DNA from: an uncultured Collinsella sp.
GTDB lineage: Bacteria; Actinomycetota; Coriobacteriia; Coriobacteriales; Coriobacteriaceae
Direction: 5' to 3'
Length of the DNA stretch: 64,000 nucleotides
Assembly: GCA_900542155.1 (NCBI GenBank)
Contig: UQMD01000012.1
Location: forward strand, 1-64,000
Positions 60,401 to 64,000 of this stretch are shown piece by piece. A model generated the notes under the pieces. That model was not told the origin of the DNA. It ran no database searches and worked only from the letters and a program-made list of their open reading frames with translations. Numbering within the stretch: position 1 is the first letter of the stretch; each line of letters starts with the position of its first letter. The translations under genes and the position numbers were made by a program.

Positions 60401-62761
60401 ATGGATGCCGCAGCCCGTACCGCCCATGATTCCACCCTCCAGCCTTTTTCTGAGATGGAGCACTATAAGCATGCCGATGAGCTGCCGCCCGAGATTATGG
60501 CGGACAGCTACGACAAGCTGGAGCGCCTGTGCCTCAAATATATGAATGAGGATGACTTCTCCAAGGTGGAGCAGGCCTATTGCTTTGCTGCCGAGAAGCA
60601 CTGCAACCAAAAGCGCCGCTCGGGCGAGATGTACATCAACCATCCCGTCGAGGTTGCCATCATTTTGGCCGATCTTAAGATGGACTGCGATGTGGTGTGC
60701 GCCGCGCTGCTGCACGATACCGTCGAGGATACCGAGACCTCGCTTACCGATGTTTCCGGCCTGTTTGGCGATACGGTGGCCGAGCTCGTCGACGGCGTGA
60801 CCAAGCTCACCAACATCGAAGTCGACAGCATGGACGAGAAGCAGGCGCTTACGCTGCGCAAGATGTTCCTTGCCATGTCCAAGGATATTCGCGTCATCAT
60901 CGTCAAGCTCGCCGACCGCCTGCATAACATGCGCACGCTTGCCGCCCTGCGCGAGGACCGCCGCCTGTTTAAGGCGCGCGAGACCATGGACGTGTACGCG
61001 CCTCTGGCCGACCGCCTGGGCATGAGCTCTATCAAGTGGGAGCTCGAGGACCTGTCCTTCTTCTACCTTGAGCCCGACGCCTACCAGCGCATCGCGCGCA
61101 TGGTGGCGGAGTCGCGCGAGGTTCGCGAGCGCTATCTGGCCGAGACCATCAAGACGCTCACCGACGAGCTCAACCGCATTGGCCTGGAGGGTTTCCAGAT
61201 TAATGGCCGCTCCAAGCACTATTGGTCCATCTACCAAAAGATGAAGCGCAAGGGCAAGGAATTCTCCGAGATCTACGACCTAGTGGCACTGCGCGTCATC
61301 ACGCATTCGGTGCGCGATTGCTACTCCACGCTCGGCGCGGTGCATACGCTGTGGCACCCCATGCCCGGGCGCTTTAAAGACTATATCGCCATGCCCAAGG
61401 TCAATAACTATCAGTCGCTCCATACGACGGTTATCGGCCCCACGGCCCGTCCGCTCGAGATTCAGATTCGAACCTACGAGATGCACGAGCAGGCCGAGTA
61501 CGGCATCGCCGCCCACTGGCTGTACAAGAAGTCGGGCGGATCGTCTGCCTCCAAGACCAACGACGCCCAGCGTCTGGATGATCAGATTAACTGGCTCAAG
61601 CACTCACTCGACTGGGCGGCGTCTGACGAGATCACCGACGCCAAGGAATATCTGCATTCGCTGAAGGTTGACCTGTTCGATCAGGAGATTTTTGTCTTTA
61701 CGCCCAAGGGCGAGGTCATGGCGCTTCGCGCCGGCTCTACGCCGCTCGACTTTGCCTACGCCGTCCATACCGAGGTCGGTAACCACTGCGTCGGTGCCAA
61801 GATCAACGGTGCGGTGGCGCCGCTCACGCACGAAATCAAGACGGGCGACCGTGTCGAGATTCTGACCAACAAGAGTTCCAAGCCGTCGCGCGATTGGCTC
61901 AAGATCGTCAAGACGCCTTCTGCCAAGTCAAAGATTCGCCGTTACTTCGCTGCCGCGACCAAAGACGATGACGCTGCAGCCGGCCGCGATATACTGGCCA
62001 AGGACCTGCGCAAGCGCGGCTATGGCATCTCTACGCCGCGTTCCACGCGTGCGCTCAATGCTGTGGCGGAGCAGTTTAACTACAAGCAGCTCGAGGACCT
62101 GTTCGCAGCCGTTGGGGCGGGCAAAGTCGCCCCACGTGCCGTGGGCAATAAGGTCGAGCAAATCTTGGACCCCAAGCCCGAGGAGCAGCTCACCAAGGCC
62201 GAGGCTATCGCCGAGGTCGTCAAGCAGCCCGCCCGCGGCTCCAACCGCAAGCCGCAAAAGCGTGGCAAGAGCGCAAGTAACGGCATTATCGTCAAGGGCG
62301 AGAGCAACAGCGGCCTGCTGGTCCGTCTGGCTCATTGCTGCAACCCCGTGACGGGCGACGACATCGTCGGTTTCATCACGCGCGGTCGTGGCGTTTCGGT
62401 GCATCGCGCCAACTGCCCCAACGTCAAGGGTCTTATGGAGCATCCCGAGCGCATGATCGAAGTGGAGTGGGACGGCGCTGCCGACACCCTCTTCCAGGTC
62501 GAGATCGTGGTCGAGTGCCTGGACCGCATGGGCCTGCTCAAGGATGTCACCATTGCCATTGGCGATGCGGGCGGCAATATCCTTTCTGCCGCCACCTCGA
62601 CCAACCGCGAGGGTATTGCAACCCTGCGCTTTATGGTCGAGATCTCGGACGCGAGTGGTCTGGATCCGCTGCTGGCCTCTATCAGCAGCGTCGACTCGGT
62701 CTACGACGCGCGCCGCCTGATGCCCGGCGAGGGTGGAGCCCAGCTTAAGCGCCGCGTTTAG
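60401..62761 (+). CDS. rel: Bifunctional (p)ppGpp synthase/hydrolase Rel
   Basis: 786 residues. HD hydrolase domain (HPVEVAIILADLKMD, LLHDTVEDT, HD at 105-106), RelA/SpoT synthase domain (YDLVALRVI, RFKDYIAMPKVNNYQSLHT), TGS domain (about 425-480; FTPKGEVMALRAGSTPLDFAYAVHTEVG), a zinc-finger-like region and a C-terminal ACT domain. Sole Rel of the long type expected in Gram-positives. AAGGGGA lies before the ATG. Directly downstream of recJ. Confidence 0.95.
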   Translation: MDAAARTAHDSTLQPFSEMEHYKHADELPPEIMADSYDKLERLCLKYMNEDDFSKVEQAYCFAAEKHCNQKRRSGEMYINHPVEVAIILADLKMDCDVVCAALLHDTVEDTETSLTDVSGLFGDTVAELVDGVTKLTNIEVDSMDEKQALTLRKMFLAMSKDIRVIIVKLADRLHNMRTLAALREDRRLFKARETMDVYAPLADRLGMSSIKWELEDLSFFYLEPDAYQRIARMVAESREVRERYLAETIKTLTDELNRIGLEGFQINGRSKHYWSIYQKMKRKGKEFSEIYDLVALRVITHSVRDCYSTLGAVHTLWHPMPGRFKDYIAMPKVNNYQSLHTTVIGPTARPLEIQIRTYEMHEQAEYGIAAHWLYKKSGGSSASKTNDAQRLDDQINWLKHSLDWAASDEITDAKEYLHSLKVDLFDQEIFVFTPKGEVMALRAGSTPLDFAYAVHTEVGNHCVGAKINGAVAPLTHEIKTGDRVEILTNKSSKPSRDWLKIVKTPSAKSKIRRYFAAATKDDDAAAGRDILAKDLRKRGYGISTPRSTRALNAVAEQFNYKQLEDLFAAVGAGKVAPRAVGNKVEQILDPKPEEQLTKAEAIAEVVKQPARGSNRKPQKRGKSASNGIIVKGESNSGLLVRLAHCCNPVTGDDIVGFITRGRGVSVHRANCPNVKGLMEHPERMIEVEWDGAADTLFQVEIVVECLDRMGLLKDVTIAIGDAGGNILSAATSTNREGIATLRFMVEISDASGLDPLLASISSVDSVYDARRLMPGEGGAQLKRRV

Positions 62762-62798
62762 TCGCGACGAACGTGTCACATTATTGATATTCGCTACG

Positions 62799-62824
62799 CT
62801 CGAGGCATCGTTTGATGCCTCGAG
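62799..62824 (+). terminator. Terminator of rel
   Basis: CTCGAGGCATC (62799-62809) pairs with GATGCCTCGAG (62814-62824), loop GTTT, followed by TTCTAT. Lies 38 bases after the rel stop. Confidence 0.75.
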
Positions 62825-62845
62825 TTCTATAGAGAGGAGAGGGAC

Positions 62846-63529
62846 ATGAGTGCTGTGTCCTTGGATTTAACTCCCAAGGGATCGGTCGAGATTGAGACGC
62901 TCGTAAACGGTCCCATTCAGACCAATAGCTATGCTGTTATTTCGGACAATGAGTGCGTGATTATCGACCCCGCATGGGAAGGCGAGCGTTTGGTGGAGCA
63001 TATTCGAGCCGAGCATCCCGGCGTACGCGCGCTTGGCGCCGTATGCACTCATGGCCATGCCGATCATGTTGGTGGTGTTGTCGGCGTACGAACCACCGTT
63101 GGCGAGGGCTGTCAGTATGAGCTGTGTGCTAAGGATGTGGCGGTGCCGCATGCGAATATCGAGGAACAGCGAGCAATGTGGGGCATTGAGACGCCTGACC
63201 CCGGGGAGCCGACGCGCCTGCTCGCCGAGGGCGATGCTATCGAGGTGGGCGATATCTGCCTGCAGGTGATCGAGACGCCAGGGCATACGCCGGGAGGGAT
63301 CGTCTTGTTTGCTGCCACCGAGCAGGGGAACATTGCCTTTGTGGGCGACACCCTATTCCCGGGCAGCCACGGCCGCACCGATCTTGCCGGTGGCGACGAG
63401 GCGGCGATTCTGCGCTCGCTCTCCAAGCTCGCCCGGCTTCTCCCGCCCGATACCGTTTGCCTAACCGGCCATGGCGATTCGACCACCATGGCGCGCGAAC
63501 TCATGCAGAACCCGTTCATGCAGGTATAG
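62846..63529 (+). CDS. MBL-fold metallo-hydrolase (glyoxalase II-like)
   Basis: 227 residues. The metal motif THGHADH is near residue 68, ETPGHTPGG near 147, VGDTLF and the final TGHGDSTT. This resembles hydroxyacylglutathione-hydrolase-like YcbL/GloB proteins found beside rel in several Gram-positives. Substrate unassigned. GAGGAGAG precedes the ATG. Confidence 0.85.
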   Translation: MSAVSLDLTPKGSVEIETLVNGPIQTNSYAVISDNECVIIDPAWEGERLVEHIRAEHPGVRALGAVCTHGHADHVGGVVGVRTTVGEGCQYELCAKDVAVPHANIEEQRAMWGIETPDPGEPTRLLAEGDAIEVGDICLQVIETPGHTPGGIVLFAATEQGNIAFVGDTLFPGSHGRTDLAGGDEAAILRSLSKLARLLPPDTVCLTGHGDSTTMARELMQNPFMQV

Positions 63530-63656
63530 CTTGATAGTCGGCTTTTAAGGCACGAGAAGCGTCCAAACGTCAAGCTATTTTTCCCCAACGGGTCGATTCC
63601 GTAGGGCAAACGGTCAAAAAAAGTCTGTTTGGTCGATATTCGTGAACAAACGAACG

Positions 63657-63684
63657 TTTATGCCCGGGTGCGCCGTGGTAAAAT
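63657..63684 (+). promoter_or_regulatory. Promoter of fba
   Basis: TTTATG (63657-63662) and TAAAAT (63679-63684) are spaced by 16 bases, about 40 bases upstream of the aldolase ATG. The 195-base gap before it holds no other clear feature. Confidence 0.45.
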
Positions 63685-63724
63685 CTCAGGCGTTATCGGA
63701 GCAACCTTACAGGAGGTTTCTTTT

Positions 63725-64000
63725 ATGCTCGTCAACGCAGCAGACATGCTCAAGAAGGCCGAGGCCGGCAAGTACGCTCTCGGTGCCTTCAACACCAACA
63801 ACCTCGAGTGGACCCTGGCTATTCTCCAGGCCGCCGAGGAGGCCAAGTCTCCGCTGATCCTTCAGTGCACCGCTGGTGCCGCTAAGTGGATGGGCGGTTT
63901 CAAGGTCTGCGCCGACATGGTCAAGGCTGCCGTCGAGGCCACGGGCGTTACCGTTCCCGTCGCCCTTCACCTCGATCACGGTTCTTACGAGGACTGCTTC
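63725..64000 (+). CDS. fba: Class II fructose-bisphosphate aldolase, 5' part
   Basis: The first 92 codons of a class II (zinc) fructose-1,6-bisphosphate aldolase, cut by the window end. The start MLVNAADMLKKAEAGKYALGAFN and the zinc-ligand region VALHLDHGSYEDC are typical. AGGAGG lies before the ATG. Glycolytic and gluconeogenic cleavage/condensation of FBP. Confidence 0.93.
   Translation, partial: MLVNAADMLKKAEAGKYALGAFNTNNLEWTLAILQAAEEAKSPLILQCTAGAAKWMGGFKVCADMVKAAVEATGVTVPVALHLDHGSYEDCF

Noticed and set aside
1..64000. rRNA, tRNA, CRISPR arrays or a replication origin.
   Set aside because: No tRNA-like cloverleaf ends, no spaced array repeats and no DnaA-box cluster were seen.

Overview
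The window looks like about 61 kb of chromosome from an anaerobic, fairly high-GC Coriobacteriia-type gut actinobacterium, most probably Collinsella. This is inferred from gene content (PdxST plus a MocR regulator, a ferredoxin-fused EtfA complex, reverse rubrerythrin, sortase-type surface proteins, the large one-chain PurL) and not from any rRNA or marker comparison. No rRNA or tRNA gene and no CRISPR array was seen.

Region by region: 1-2.9 kb is the end of an integrated mobile element of Firmicutes type (large serine recombinase and TnpV) abutting a host repeat beside pdxT. 3-6.1 kb is the vitamin B6 locus: pdxS-pdxT divergent from a pdxR-like regulator. 6.2-9.6 kb holds reverse rubrerythrin and an alcohol/aldehyde dehydrogenase pair. 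9.9-15.7 kb has nucleic-acid-related genes (HIRAN protein, metallophosphoesterase, DUF2130 coiled-coil protein, DUF3516 helicase). 16-22.6 kb is rich in RNA-modification enzymes: TrmB, a Trm9-like methyltransferase, Elp3 and a spermidine-synthase-fold protein, interrupted by a membrane XRE regulator/DUF4097 pair. 22.6-28.2 kb is a three-gene TerB_N / BrxD-like ATPase / Lhr-like (BrxHI-type) helicase operon without any other BREX gene; this is the strongest candidate for an uncharacterised system. 28.3-32.4 kb has DUF554 and a five-gene cell-surface operon with an LAQTG anchor. 32.7-36.3 kb encodes a flavin dehydrogenase plus EtfB and ferredoxin-EtfA, probably an electron-confurcating 2-hydroxyacid dehydrogenase. 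36.3-48.5 kb is housekeeping: HD hydrolase, AzlC, diguanylate cyclase, EamA transporter, PurL, antiporter, SDR, homoserine dehydrogenase. 49-53.9 kb is a complete branched-chain amino-acid ABC operon (livJHMGF). 54.3-56.8 kb has cutC, a GalT-like protein and a BASS transporter. 57-62.8 kb has a RecJ-helicase fusion followed by the stringent-response gene rel. The window ends with an MBL hydrolase and the start of fructose-bisphosphate aldolase.

Among the intergenic regions, several contain long fold-back sequences (2.9-3.0, 15.8-15.9 and 53.9-54.25 kb). One palindrome family occurs twice in the window, 51 kb apart, each time followed by a second, unrelated long hairpin. Start codons were chosen by ribosome-binding sites and family N-termini and often differ from the longest open frame.
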